From Lewinellaceae bacterium (GTDB lineage Bacteria > Bacteroidota > Bacteroidia > Chitinophagales > Saprospiraceae), in contig JACJYM010000003.1 of the NCBI GenBank assembly GCA_020636155.1, positions 1 to 64,000 on the forward strand: a stretch of 64,000 nucleotides of DNA, written 5' to 3'. How positions within the stretch are numbered: position 1 is the first letter of the stretch; every line of letters starts with the position of its first letter. Below, piece by piece: positions 16,124-25,073 of this stretch. The notes beneath the pieces are model-generated. The model worked only from the letters and a program-made list of their open reading frames with translations, did no database searches and was not told the origin of the DNA. The position numbers and the translations under genes were made by a program.

Positions 16124-17428
16124 TTAATATTCAAATGTTTTGTCAAGTGCTATTCTGATTTTTTCAACCGCCAGATTTAAGTCGTTTTCAGTATGAGCAG
16201 ATGATATGAAGCCTACCTCATACCCGGAAGGCCCAAAGTAAACACCGTCTTGTAACAGGTGATGATGTAACTTTTTAAAATATTCCATACTAAGCGGATC
16301 GATTTGGTCTGCACTTTTTATCGTTTTCGATGTAAATTTTAACCAAAATATACCTCCAATGTGAATCATCTCTGCGTCATATTCTCTTTCTAAAATATGG
16401 TCATTGATTTGAGATACAAATGTCTCTGTTTTCAACTCTATTTTTTTGTAAAAATCAGGATGCAGCAATTGTTTTAATGTAGCATTACCGGCCGCGAGAG
16501 TAACAGGATTGGCTGAAAGAGTTCCGGCCTGATATACCGGGCCATCAGGAGAAATCATAGACATAATTTCCGCTTTTCCTCCATACATGCCGACTGGCAT
16601 GCCTCCACCAATAATTTTACCAAATGTCATCAAATCCGGTGACAAATTGTACAATCCACTAGCGCCTTCAAAGTGTACTCTAAATCCCGAAATGACCTCG
16701 TCAAAAATGGAAACTATTTGATTTTCTCTACATAGATCAATAATCAACTTAAGAAATTCCAGATCTTGAAGGATTAACCCATTATTTGCAGGAATTGGTT
16801 CTATGATAATGGCCGCAATGTCATGTCCTTCTTGTTGGACAATTTTCCTCAAACCCTCACAATCATTTAGCTTGGCTACTATGGTTTCCTTCGCAAAACT
16901 CTCTGGAACCCCTGCTGAGGAAGATTCGCCAAAAGTGATTAAGCCACTGCCGGCCTTAACCAACATGGAATCGACATGGCCATGATAACACCCTTCAAAC
17001 TTTACGATTTTATTTTTACCTGTATATCCTCTTGCCAGTCTCAGTGCCGACATGACGGCTTCTGTGCCGGAAGATACAAATCGAATTTTTTCTAGTCGAC
17101 TGTGATTGTCGAGAATCGTATGTCCTATTTCATTGCCATGAGGAGTAGGTGTTCCAAATGAAGTGCCATGGGCAACGGTTTCTATGATAGAATCTCTTAC
17201 CGCAGCATTGTTGTGACCTAATATGAGTGGCCCCCAGGAACCGCAAAAATCTAAATATCGATTGTCATCCACGTCTGTCATGTAACAGCCTTCTGCTTTT
17301 TTTATAAATACGGGCGGTCCTGAAACAGATTTGAATGCTCTCACGGGTGAATTCACTCCACCGGGAAACATCATTTTTGCATCATTAAAAAGGAGTTCCG
17401 ATTTAGATCTATCTAACTGATTTGACAT
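16124..17428 (-). CDS. hemL: Glutamate-1-semialdehyde 2,1-aminomutase
   Basis: 434 residues, standard length. Class III PLP aminotransferase features are present: FPGGVNSPVRAFK at the N-terminus, SSGTEAVMSALRLARG (phosphate binding), IFDEVISGFRV (Asp contacting PLP) and LMTFGKIIGGGMPVG with the Schiff-base Lys. It converts glutamate-1-semialdehyde to 5-aminolevulinate, the last step of the C5 route to tetrapyrroles. It is the first gene of an operon with a two-component system. Confidence 0.97.
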   Translation of the reverse strand: MSNQLDRSKSELLFNDAKMMFPGGVNSPVRAFKSVSGPPVFIKKAEGCYMTDVDDNRYLDFCGSWGPLILGHNNAAVRDSIIETVAHGTSFGTPTPHGNEIGHTILDNHSRLEKIRFVSSGTEAVMSALRLARGYTGKNKIVKFEGCYHGHVDSMLVKAGSGLITFGESSSAGVPESFAKETIVAKLNDCEGLRKIVQQEGHDIAAIIIEPIPANNGLILQDLEFLKLIIDLCRENQIVSIFDEVISGFRVHFEGASGLYNLSPDLMTFGKIIGGGMPVGMYGGKAEIMSMISPDGPVYQAGTLSANPVTLAAGNATLKQLLHPDFYKKIELKTETFVSQINDHILEREYDAEMIHIGGIFWLKFTSKTIKSADQIDPLSMEYFKKLHHHLLQDGVYFGPSGYEVGFISSAHTENDLNLAVEKIRIALDKTFEY

Positions 17429-17451
17429 AACAGATTTTGTATAAAGCGTGG

Positions 17452-17459
17452 CAAAGTTA
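17452..17459 (-). promoter_or_regulatory. -7 promoter box of hemL
   Basis: TAACTTTG on the minus strand fits TANNTTTG and lies 23 bp ahead of the hemL ATG. No clear -33 element is seen. Confidence 0.5.
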
Positions 17460-17624
17460 GATAAATAAGGCGTGAATTACAGTGAATTAAACATGGTTTT
17501 AAGGAATTGACAAATTGATGGCAATTTGAAAATTATTATTCTGAAGCGGTTATCAATATTGTAAGTCAATATCCATTCTTGTGTCAATATTAAAGATTTT
17601 CATACTACATAAGAGAATTAGGTT

Positions 17625-17632
17625 TACTTTTG
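17625..17632 (+). promoter_or_regulatory. -7 promoter box of bipA
   Basis: TACTTTTG fits TANNTTTG and lies 23 bp ahead of the ATG at 17656. It overlaps the longer N-terminal extension of the open frame, which rules that extension out. Confidence 0.6.
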
Positions 17633-17655
17633 CGGCTTCAATTAAAAAAAAGCAC

Positions 17656-19422
17656 ATGCAAGACATTAGAAACATTGCTATCATAGCCCACGTTGACCAC
17701 GGAAAAACAACTCTAGTCGATAAAATTATTCATTACTGCCAAGCCATCGACACAAGAAAGGAAACTGGAGAATTGATTTTGGATAACAATGAATTAGAAA
17801 GAGAAAGGGGAATCACCATTCTCGCAAAAAATGTATCTGTCAATTATAAAGGCACTAAAATCAACATACTTGACACTCCGGGTCACGCCGATTTCGGTGG
17901 AGAGGTAGAGAGAGTTTTAAATATGGCAGATGGAGTGCTATTGCTTGTGGATGCTTTTGAAGGGCCGATGCCGCAAACCAGATTTGTATTGGGAAAAGCC
18001 ATCAATCTAGGACTTAAACCGATTGTGGTTGTGAATAAAGTGGATAAAGAAAACTGCCGACCTGAGGAAGTTCAAGGTGATGTATTTGACCTGATGTTTA
18101 ACCTTGAGGCTACGGAAGAACAACTTGATTTTGTTACCTTATTTGGTTCAAGTAAAAATGGTTGGATGAGTTATGATCACAAGGAAATTACGAATAGTGT
18201 AGAGCCATTGCTACATGCTATTATCGAAAATATACCATCGGCACCTTATGTAGAAGGGCCATTGCAGATGCAAATCACTTCATTGGATTATACGCCGTTT
18301 CAAGGTAGAATCGCTATAGGTAGGGTATCCAGAGGAGATATACATGAGGGAGAAGATGTGATGCTGATGATGAGTGAGGGTAAGACTAAGAAAATGAGGG
18401 CTAAGGAATTATACGTATTCGAAGGTCTTGGTAGAGTTAAGGTAGCCAGTGTGAGATCAGGGGATATTTGTGCCGTCACTGGAATTGAAGATTTCGATAT
18501 CGGTGACACAATCGCTGACCTCGAAAACCCTGAGGCACTCCCACGTATCGAAGTGGATGAACCGACCATGAGTATGCTATTTACTATAAATAACTCGCCA
18601 TTCTTTGGTAAGGAAGGTAAGTTTGTAACCTCTAGGCATCTAAGAGATCGCTTGATTAAAGAGACTGAGAAAAACCTAGCGTTGAGGGTGGAAGAAACGG
18701 ATAGAGAAGATAAATTCAATGTTTATGGTAGAGGTATTTTACACCTATCAGTGCTAATAGAAACCATGCGACGAGAGGGATACGAATTGCAAGTCGGAAA
18801 ACCCAAAGTCATTTTTAAAGAGATAGATGGCCAGAAACATGAGCCTTTTGAGACCTTGGTCATAGATGTACCAGAGACATTTGCCGGTAAGGCGATTGAG
18901 CTTGTCACACAGCGAAAAGGGAACATGACCGTAATGGAAACTCGTGGTGATTTGCAACATTTAGAGTTTGACATTCCTTCAAGGGGATTGATAGGATTGA
19001 GAAATAATATTTTGACTAATACGGCAGGTGAAGCCGTGATGACCCATCGATTTTTATCATATCAACCCTTCAAAGGTGAGATTACAGAGCGAAATAAAGG
19101 GAGCTTAGTGTCTATGGAACAAGGTCAATCTCTCGCTTATGCTATCGATAGACTACAGGATAGAGGCCGATTTTTTATCGATCCGGGAGATCAGGTTTAC
19201 AAAGGTCAGGTCATCGGCGAGCACTCAAGAGACAATGATCTGGAAGTGAATGTAATCAAGGGTAAGAAACTGACCAACATGAGAGCTTCGGGTTCTGACG
19301 AAGGAACTAAAATTGCCCCAAAAATAAATTTCTCTCTCGAGGAATCTATGGAGTATATCAAAGAAGATGAGTATCTCGAAATTACACCTAAGAGCTTAAG
19401 AATGAGGAAAATAAACTTCTAG
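17656..19422 (+). CDS. bipA: Translational GTPase BipA/TypA
   Basis: 588 residues from the ATG at 17656. The start MQDIRNIAIIAHVDHGKTTL contains the G1 loop. G3 is DTPGHADFGGEVERVL, G4 NKVDKENCRP. EF-G-like domains II, III and V follow, and the C-terminal domain is specific to BipA (GRGILHLSVLIETMRREG, RGLIGLRNNILTNTAGEAVM). BipA is a ribosome-associated GTPase involved in 50S assembly and stress or low-temperature growth. It is convergent with pgk, sharing an intrinsic hairpin that contains its stop codon. Confidence 0.97.
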   Translation: MQDIRNIAIIAHVDHGKTTLVDKIIHYCQAIDTRKETGELILDNNELERERGITILAKNVSVNYKGTKINILDTPGHADFGGEVERVLNMADGVLLLVDAFEGPMPQTRFVLGKAINLGLKPIVVVNKVDKENCRPEEVQGDVFDLMFNLEATEEQLDFVTLFGSSKNGWMSYDHKEITNSVEPLLHAIIENIPSAPYVEGPLQMQITSLDYTPFQGRIAIGRVSRGDIHEGEDVMLMMSEGKTKKMRAKELYVFEGLGRVKVASVRSGDICAVTGIEDFDIGDTIADLENPEALPRIEVDEPTMSMLFTINNSPFFGKEGKFVTSRHLRDRLIKETEKNLALRVEETDREDKFNVYGRGILHLSVLIETMRREGYELQVGKPKVIFKEIDGQKHEPFETLVIDVPETFAGKAIELVTQRKGNMTVMETRGDLQHLEFDIPSRGLIGLRNNILTNTAGEAVMTHRFLSYQPFKGEITERNKGSLVSMEQGQSLAYAIDRLQDRGRFFIDPGDQVYKGQVIGEHSRDNDLEVNVIKGKKLTNMRASGSDEGTKIAPKINFSLEESMEYIKEDEYLEITPKSLRMRKINF

Positions 19423-19434
19423 GAAGTTTATTTT
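19410..19434. terminator. Bidirectional terminator with the bipA stop codon as its loop
   Basis: A perfect 10-bp inverted repeat, AATAAACTTC (19410-19419) and GAAGTTTATT (19423-19432), encloses a 3-nt loop that is exactly the TAG stop of bipA. T-rich tracts follow on both strands, so it can serve both bipA and the convergent pgk, whose stop is at 19448. Confidence 0.75.
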
Positions 19435-19447
19435 CCATCACCTAATT

Positions 19448-20644
19448 TTATTCGTTTATTGCGATGATTCCAGGAAGAGATTTTCCTTCTAGAAATTCTA
19501 GCATGGCGCCACCACCAGTTGAGACGTAACTTACTTTTTCGCTTAATCCACTTTTATTGATTGCGGCAACACTGTCGCCACCACCGATTAAGGAAAAAGC
19601 GCCATTACTAGTGGCATCTGCAACCGCCTCCGCAATGGCATAAGTTCCTTTTGAAAAAGCTTCCATTTCAAAAACCCCCATGGGTCCATTCCACAAAATG
19701 GTCTTTGATTGAGCAATAACGTCTTGATATTTCGATATAGCTTTGGGGCCGATATCCAAACCCATCCAACCTTCATCAATGCTATCACTGGATACCTTTT
19801 TAGTATTGGCATCAGCACTAAATGCATCCGCAACTATGGAATCTTCCGGCAAGAAAATTTGCGTGTGGTCTATGATGGCTTTATCTAATATTTTGGTTGC
19901 CAGCGATAAGTAATCCTCTTCGCATAAGCTATTGCCCACATGGCCGCCTTTGGCTTTGATAAAGGTGTAGGCCATGCCTCCGCCTATGATGATATTGTCA
20001 CAGAGAGGCAAGAGGTTTTCTAATAACTGAATTTTGTCAGAAACCTTTGCTCCACCAATGATTGCCGTTACTGGTCTTTCTGGATTTTGAATAACTTTGT
20101 TGGCATTCTTGATTTCTGATTCCATGAGATATCCAAATGCCTTATGCTCCTTGTCAAAGAATTGTGCAATGGTCGCTGTACTTGCATGAGCTCGGTGGGC
20201 TGTCCCGAATGCATCGTTGACATAAATATCAGCATAATTTGCTAGTTTTTGAGCAAAATCAACATCACCAGCGGTTTCTTCTTTATAAAATCTTAAATTT
20301 TCTAAAAGTAAAACCTCTCCTGGTTGCAGCGACTGAGCTGCCATAATTGCGGAATTTCCAATGCAATCATCGGCAAAGTGAACCTTCACGCCACCCAATA
20401 ATTCACTCAAGTGCTTGACCAAGTGGTTGAGTGAAAATTTTGCTTCCGGGCCACTCTTGGGTCTTCCGAGGTGACTCATCAATATCACTGCTCCACCATC
20501 ATTCAAAATTTTTTTAATTGTCGGTATGGAGGCTCTCATTCTGGTGTCATCCGTGATGTTTCCATTCTCATCCAAAGGGACATTAAAGTCGACCCTAACG
20601 ATTACTTTTTTGTTCTGGAAATTGATTTTATCTATACTGGCCAT
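19448..20644 (-). CDS. pgk: Phosphoglycerate kinase
   Basis: 398 residues from the ATG at 20644; the frame extends upstream but MASIDKINFQNKKVIVRVDFNVPL is the normal N-terminus. Other PGK signatures are SHLGRPKSGPEAKFSL, LLLENLRFYKEETAGD, GAKVSDKIQLLENLL and the nucleotide-binding LIGGGDSVAAIN. It interconverts 1,3-bisphosphoglycerate and 3-phosphoglycerate with ATP formation in glycolysis. It lies 74 bp downstream of gap on the same strand, so gap-pgk are probably an operon. Confidence 0.97.
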   Translation of the reverse strand: MASIDKINFQNKKVIVRVDFNVPLDENGNITDDTRMRASIPTIKKILNDGGAVILMSHLGRPKSGPEAKFSLNHLVKHLSELLGGVKVHFADDCIGNSAIMAAQSLQPGEVLLLENLRFYKEETAGDVDFAQKLANYADIYVNDAFGTAHRAHASTATIAQFFDKEHKAFGYLMESEIKNANKVIQNPERPVTAIIGGAKVSDKIQLLENLLPLCDNIIIGGGMAYTFIKAKGGHVGNSLCEEDYLSLATKILDKAIIDHTQIFLPEDSIVADAFSADANTKKVSSDSIDEGWMGLDIGPKAISKYQDVIAQSKTILWNGPMGVFEMEAFSKGTYAIAEAVADATSNGAFSLIGGGDSVAAINKSGLSEKVSYVSTGGGAMLEFLEGKSLPGIIAINE

Positions 20645-20718
20645 AATATTAATTTTTTTGTAGAAAAATAAAAGGCCTGATTCGAAAACCAAGCCCTTAT
20701 CTTTTATTATCATTTAGA

Positions 20719-21729
20719 TTAATCTCCAATTAATGCGGCAAAATACCTCAAAGTTCTGACCAACTGAGAGACATAGCTCATTTCATTGTCGTACCAACTT
20801 ACGGTCTTGACCAATTGTGTGTCACCATTGTTGATGACCTTAGTCTGAGTCGCATCAAAGATACTTCCAAAAGTTGTTCCTATGACGTCACTACTCACGA
20901 TAGGATCAACGTTGTATCCAAAACTTTCGTTGGCTGCTGCTTTCATTGCATTGTTAATCTCTTCGACTGTGACTTTCTTATTTAAAACGGATACCAATTC
21001 TGTCAATGACCCAGTAATGGTGGGTACTCTCTGAGCATTTCCATCAAGTTTCCCTTTCAAGTTCGGGAGAACTAAACCAATTGCTTTTGCCGCACCAGTC
21101 GTATTTGGTACTATATTTTCAGCCGCTGCTCTTGCTCTTCTAAAATCTTTTTTATGAGGGGAATCTTGAGTGTTTTGGTCGTTGGTATAAGCATGTATTG
21201 TAGACATTAATCCTGTTACCAATCCGAATTGCTCATCCAATACTTGAGCCATCGGTGCCAAGCAATTCGTCGTACAACTCGCACAACTGATGATGGTTTC
21301 GCTGCCATCCAAAATGTCTTGATTGACATTGAAAACGATGGTTTTAAGGTCTCCAGTGGCTGGTGCTGAAATTACGACTTTTCTTGCACCCGCTTCGATA
21401 TGAGCAGATGCTTTATCCTTATCCGCAAAAAATCCGGTACATTCTAACACTACATCAACATCGTGGTCTTTCCATGGTATTAATGCGGGATCTTTCTGGT
21501 TGTAAATTCTGATCTCTTCACCATTAACGATGATGCTGTTTTCAGTGGCTTCGACCTTTTGATCAAATCGACCTTGAGCAGTATCATATTTTAGTAAGTA
21601 TGCTAACATGTCCGGGTTAGTAAGGTCGTTAATTGCCACGACGTCTATTCCTTCCATATCATATATTTGTCTGAAAACCAAACGTCCAATTCGACCGAAT
21701 CCATTGATCGCAATTCTTTGTTGACTCAT
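20719..21729 (-). CDS. gap: Glyceraldehyde-3-phosphate dehydrogenase, type I
   Basis: 336 residues. The Rossmann start RIAINGFGRIGRLVFRQI binds NAD. The catalytic Cys is in ISCASCTTNCLAP at about residue 152. The motifs TVDGPHKKDFR-like (DSPHKKDFRRARAAAENIVP) and SWYDNEMSYVSQL are present. It oxidises glyceraldehyde-3-phosphate to 1,3-bisphosphoglycerate. An Asn after the Asp-x-Thr region (AINDLTNPDML) suits NAD preference. It is the first gene of the gap-pgk operon. Confidence 0.97.
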   Translation of the reverse strand: MSQQRIAINGFGRIGRLVFRQIYDMEGIDVVAINDLTNPDMLAYLLKYDTAQGRFDQKVEATENSIIVNGEEIRIYNQKDPALIPWKDHDVDVVLECTGFFADKDKASAHIEAGARKVVISAPATGDLKTIVFNVNQDILDGSETIISCASCTTNCLAPMAQVLDEQFGLVTGLMSTIHAYTNDQNTQDSPHKKDFRRARAAAENIVPNTTGAAKAIGLVLPNLKGKLDGNAQRVPTITGSLTELVSVLNKKVTVEEINNAMKAAANESFGYNVDPIVSSDVIGTTFGSIFDATQTKVINNGDTQLVKTVSWYDNEMSYVSQLVRTLRYFAALIGD

Positions 21730-21766
21730 TTTAAATTATTATTTGTAGTAATTAAAAAATATAGCG

Positions 21767-21774
21767 CAAATATA
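21767..21774 (-). promoter_or_regulatory. -7 promoter box of gap-pgk
   Basis: TATATTTG on the minus strand fits TANNTTTG, 37 bp ahead of the gap ATG. No clear -33 element is visible. Confidence 0.5.
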
Positions 21775-21781
21775 CTGAAAA

Positions 21782-23374
21782 CTAGGGTTTTATAAAAGGT
21801 AAAACAGAATTAAATTTGTCATTTTTTATTCTAAAATAATATTGACCCGACGGTAATGTCGATGCATCAAAATGCTGGAAATGGGTGCCAATACCGTAAT
21901 ATTCATTTGTTCTGACCGATTTTACTACTTTTCCTTGATTATCTAAGATATCGCTGTTGATGACATTACCTTGGCTTAAGACAAATTTTACATTAACCAA
22001 ATCATTTCCTATAGGATTTGGAAATATTTCGATGACTCTCGATTCATTGACATAGATTTCTTGATCTTCTAAATCGGTGAGTTCGTCGAATACAATATCT
22101 TCATCACCTTCCTTGTAATCCACACTTAATATTGGTAAATAATACATTTCATCCTCGGTGCCTTCACCCCACGTGACGAATACCGGAGGATTGTTTGGGT
22201 TGTATGGATTGGCTGTACTATTGTCATATTTTGCAAAGGCATGAATCACTGAGCCTTTTTCTGCTTTTATGAATTTGTTAAAATAATAGCCTCCTTGCCA
22301 GTTGAAATCCCAATCAGGAATTGAGATGAGATTGGTAATACTGCCATCCTTGTGTTGGAGATACACCTCCCAATTGCGACCTAAGTAATGCATGTGTGGG
22401 AAAATACCCACTAAACTTCTATCTTCTGTAAGAGTCCACTTTCCGTGAAATGTTTTAACGTCTCCCGGCAATAAATAGAAACTGAAAAAACCACCGGTCA
22501 AATTAAAAGGAAGCATGATGTAGTCATCCACATACCTTTTAATGGTTTCATTTTCTTGAGCGAAAAATATGTTCACTTTGCTTTTGTCTGTTTGGTCGAT
22601 GGGGTAGGGAGCATAATGCACCTGAATCACTAAATCACTCCCGGCATTTAGTTTCTGACCCAGTCCTTCAGGATAATATCTTGGTTTTTGTCCTGGCACA
22701 TAACCTGGATATTGGTCATAATCCAATACGGCATCGTCATTAAAACCATCCGTGCCTTCAAATCCGTATTCCGCTGTCTGTGCATCATAAGAGGCAGCCT
22801 TACCAGTAGTATCTTGAAAAAACAAGGCATGATGTACAATTTTCGTATTTCCTGGTCTTAATTCTATGGCTTTTATCACTTTGTCTTCCACCAGTCCGGT
22901 CGGAATGACAAAGTATCGGTATTCGTCATTATTGTTTCCTTTGTGTAGGTGGGTCTCAGCGAACTCAAGCACCAAATCTGGTTCTCCGAGAGCCGAACCG
23001 TCGGGAAATTGGGGTAGTGGAGGTTCGTCATTTAGATTGCCTTTGGGTGAACCATGGTCAACCCAATCTATAATCGTATTGATTTCATCATCGGTCAAGT
23101 AATTTTCATCCAAAAAATGGGAGTATTCCGGGTCTGCTTTCCAGGGGGGCATAATTCTTTCTTCTACTACATATCTTATTTGGTAAGAACGACCGCTGAC
23201 TTCATCGTAATTAGTCAATGAGAATGGTCCAATCTCGCCGGGTCGATGACAACCAGTGCATTTATTATATATGATGGGTGCAACATCCTTTGTGAAACTT
23301 GGTGACTGTGCAATTGAAATTTGATATTGCAATGCTATTACAGCCACTAAGGCCACTTGTTTTAGAATTTTCAT
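21782..23374 (-). CDS. Cytochrome c / copper monooxygenase-like protein with T9SS sorting domain
   Basis: 530 residues from the ATG at 23374. After a signal peptide ending IAQS, a cytochrome c motif CTGCH (in YNKCTGCHRPGEIGPFS) is followed by RIMPPWKA, which supplies a candidate Met ligand. The central part resembles the copper type II ascorbate-dependent monooxygenase fold, with His-rich segments KIVHHALFF, LVIQVHYAP and FPHMHYLGR as candidate copper ligands. The C-terminal 80 residues (from EIFPNPIGND) form a type A T9SS sorting domain, so the protein is secreted or anchored at the surface. A redoxin gene ends 5 bp upstream. Likely an extracellular oxidoreductase; the substrate is unknown. 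Confidence 0.8.
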   Translation of the reverse strand: MKILKQVALVAVIALQYQISIAQSPSFTKDVAPIIYNKCTGCHRPGEIGPFSLTNYDEVSGRSYQIRYVVEERIMPPWKADPEYSHFLDENYLTDDEINTIIDWVDHGSPKGNLNDEPPLPQFPDGSALGEPDLVLEFAETHLHKGNNNDEYRYFVIPTGLVEDKVIKAIELRPGNTKIVHHALFFQDTTGKAASYDAQTAEYGFEGTDGFNDDAVLDYDQYPGYVPGQKPRYYPEGLGQKLNAGSDLVIQVHYAPYPIDQTDKSKVNIFFAQENETIKRYVDDYIMLPFNLTGGFFSFYLLPGDVKTFHGKWTLTEDRSLVGIFPHMHYLGRNWEVYLQHKDGSITNLISIPDWDFNWQGGYYFNKFIKAEKGSVIHAFAKYDNSTANPYNPNNPPVFVTWGEGTEDEMYYLPILSVDYKEGDEDIVFDELTDLEDQEIYVNESRVIEIFPNPIGNDLVNVKFVLSQGNVINSDILDNQGKVVKSVRTNEYYGIGTHFQHFDASTLPSGQYYFRIKNDKFNSVLPFIKP

Positions 23375-23379
23375 AATGT

Positions 23380-23898
23380 TCAATTTTTAGATAACTTATC
23401 ACTAAAATTTATAAAACAACCCACAGCTTGCGTATGATTATGTCGAGGTGCTTTTTTATTCCTAATATCTTCCAAGACATCGGCAAGATAATGAATAATG
23501 CCTGATTTTCTTTGTTTACCTGGCATCAAATATGAATTGTCAATAGCACCTTTATAAATTATTTGTTCATTGTTTGCATCGATGAGTACCACCTCTGGGG
23601 TGACTTTGCAATTGTATTTATTGGTTATGGTCTTAAAATAATCCGTTTTCAATGGAAATCCAATGTTGTATTGATTTTTAAAATTTGCTATATTTTCCTT
23701 TTTACTGATAAAATTTGGAAAAATTCCTTCAAAATCTACCAAATCACCATATTGTGAATAGAGAACATTGAGTTCATCAGTATACTGTACACATATAGGA
23801 CAATCTTCTAATAAGGTAATATACAATCGGTACTTCTGACCTATTCCTTGAAAACATAGGAATATGATAAATCCAATTATGAATGCCGAGTTTTTCAA
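23380..23898 (-). CDS. Exported thioredoxin-fold (redoxin-like) protein
   Basis: 172 residues. A hydrophobic N-terminus (about 1-20) suggests export or anchoring. The thioredoxin-fold core has LLEDCPICVQYTDEL, with an active-site CPIC pair at about residues 33-36, and the cis-Pro segment KVTPEVVLID. It probably reduces or transfers disulfides, or supports haem or copper site assembly. The stop is 5 bp ahead of the cytochrome/monooxygenase ATG, so cotranslation is likely and the neighbour is a plausible client. Confidence 0.75.
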   Translation of the reverse strand: MKNSAFIIGFIIFLCFQGIGQKYRLYITLLEDCPICVQYTDELNVLYSQYGDLVDFEGIFPNFISKKENIANFKNQYNIGFPLKTDYFKTITNKYNCKVTPEVVLIDANNEQIIYKGAIDNSYLMPGKQRKSGIIHYLADVLEDIRNKKAPRHNHTQAVGCFINFSDKLSKN

Positions 23899-23915
23899 TT
23901 TAATAGTAATCTTGA

Positions 23916-24422
23916 TTATTCAGTGTCACGTTTGTAGATTCCTTCAAATAAAACCCTCATAGGTTTATTATTTACATCGACGATTTCCCAACGTTGAACC
24001 ACATCTTCACCTTGAGGTGTCCAGGTAATACGATGGTAAAAATCACCATTGCGACCCGTGATTAAGTCACTTCTCAATACCATCGATTCGCCGACTTTGA
24101 TACCGCTCAAATACAAGGTAATCCCCTTGCTGTCAATCCATGTCTGGTGCCATTTTCCGTCTTTTTTATCAAAAAAATTCAGTGAAGTTCCTGTACTTCC
24201 TGACGAATGCCAGTGTTCCTGCAAAGCACAATTTCCTTCCACTTTTTCTATGTAATTGCTACCGACGGCATTTCCTAAAGTATCAAAAACCATCCAACTG
24301 CCAAGCCAAAAATCGAATTGATCGTACTCAGGAGTGCAACAATTACAGTTTTCATTTTGAGCATTGATATTAGAAAAAAGGGAAAAGCTGATGAGCATTA
24401 AAAAGCTTAGTTTAAATTTCAT
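23916..24422 (-). CDS. Exported protein, possibly DUF1579-like
   Basis: 168 residues. Signal peptide MKFKLSFLMLISFSLFSNINA. A Cys cluster (CNCC) follows at about residues 26-29, then DFWLGSWMVFDTLGN, a motif like the start of DUF1579-type lipocalin-like domains (F-x-x-G-x-W). The rest is beta-rich (LYLSGIKVGESMVLRSDL, HRITWTPQGEDVVQRWEIVD). The function is unknown. It overlaps the preceding YciI-like lipoprotein gene by 11 bp, so the two are cotranscribed. Confidence 0.65.
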   Translation of the reverse strand: MKFKLSFLMLISFSLFSNINAQNENCNCCTPEYDQFDFWLGSWMVFDTLGNAVGSNYIEKVEGNCALQEHWHSSGSTGTSLNFFDKKDGKWHQTWIDSKGITLYLSGIKVGESMVLRSDLITGRNGDFYHRITWTPQGEDVVQRWEIVDVNNKPMRVLFEGIYKRDTE

Positions 24423-24909
24423 TTTTAGCTATTTTATGGTGTAATTTGTTCAATTCTATAATGGCACCTGAGCCATACCAAGGCTTGAGATTCATTTTTA
24501 ATCTTCCAGAAATAATGGCAGGATCGGTCTTCGTCAATTGTTCTGCCTCCTCGATCGTAGATACGTTAAAAATATAAATCCCTTTCACCTCTCCCTCATC
24601 CAAAAATGGACCTGCCAAGACTAATTTTCCTTCTTCCGCCATACGATTGATATTGTCAAGATGTGCTCTCTGAATTTTTTGAATTTCCAATGAATCTTGG
24701 TTTCTATTGGGTCCAGCGAGAAGAAAGGCCATGACATACGGTTTCATTCCGTAATCATCTACACCCAATTGTCGGGCAAGTAAGGAATCGTAAGTCATTT
24801 CGGGAGACTTGTTTATTTTCTCAATATCGTAGGTTGCCTTTTCCGTATTGTTCTTGCAGGAAATTTGCAAGCCGATAACGAGTATGAAAATTGCAAAAAT
24901 TTGATACAT
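24412..24909 (-). CDS. YciI-like lipoprotein
   Basis: 165 residues. The lipoprotein signal ends in LQISCKN, so Cys18 is the likely lipidated residue. The C-terminal 110 residues match the YCII-related ferredoxin-like fold: YVMAFLLAGPNRNQD, AHLDNINRMAEEGKLVLAGPF, GIYIFNVSTIEEAEQLTKTDPAI. In cytoplasmic YciI proteins a His-Asp pair is proposed to be catalytic, and here HLDNI and TDPAI are retained. A membrane-anchored YciI protein of this kind is common in Bacteroidota but has no known role. Confidence 0.75.
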   Translation of the reverse strand: MYQIFAIFILVIGLQISCKNNTEKATYDIEKINKSPEMTYDSLLARQLGVDDYGMKPYVMAFLLAGPNRNQDSLEIQKIQRAHLDNINRMAEEGKLVLAGPFLDEGEVKGIYIFNVSTIEEAEQLTKTDPAIISGRLKMNLKPWYGSGAIIELNKLHHKIAKNEI

Positions 24910-25034
24910 ATTTTTTTATTCAATAATTGTGTAAAGATAAGTCATTCAAGAAGATATTATGATAAATTACAATGAGACTGCTGAAATTAATTAACTATTG
25001 ATTTAAATTATGGTTACAATGTAGAATAAAAAAT

Positions 25035-25042
25035 TATATTTG
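25035..25042 (+). promoter_or_regulatory. -7 promoter box of the DUF1761 gene
   Basis: TATATTTG fits TANNTTTG, 31 bp before the ATG at 25074. Confidence 0.55.
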
Positions 25043-25073
25043 AGCTATTAATAATTATTTAAAATCTTAAACT

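Noticed and set aside
17581..17655. N-terminal extension of bipA
   Set aside because: A -7 promoter box lies inside it, and the family's normal N-terminus begins at the ATG at 17656.
20645..20713. Upstream extension of pgk
   Set aside because: The extension has no family similarity and the standard PGK start MASIDKINF is at 20644.
23563..23757. Plus-strand frame opposite the redoxin gene
   Set aside because: Antisense shadow of a gene with clear thioredoxin-fold motifs.
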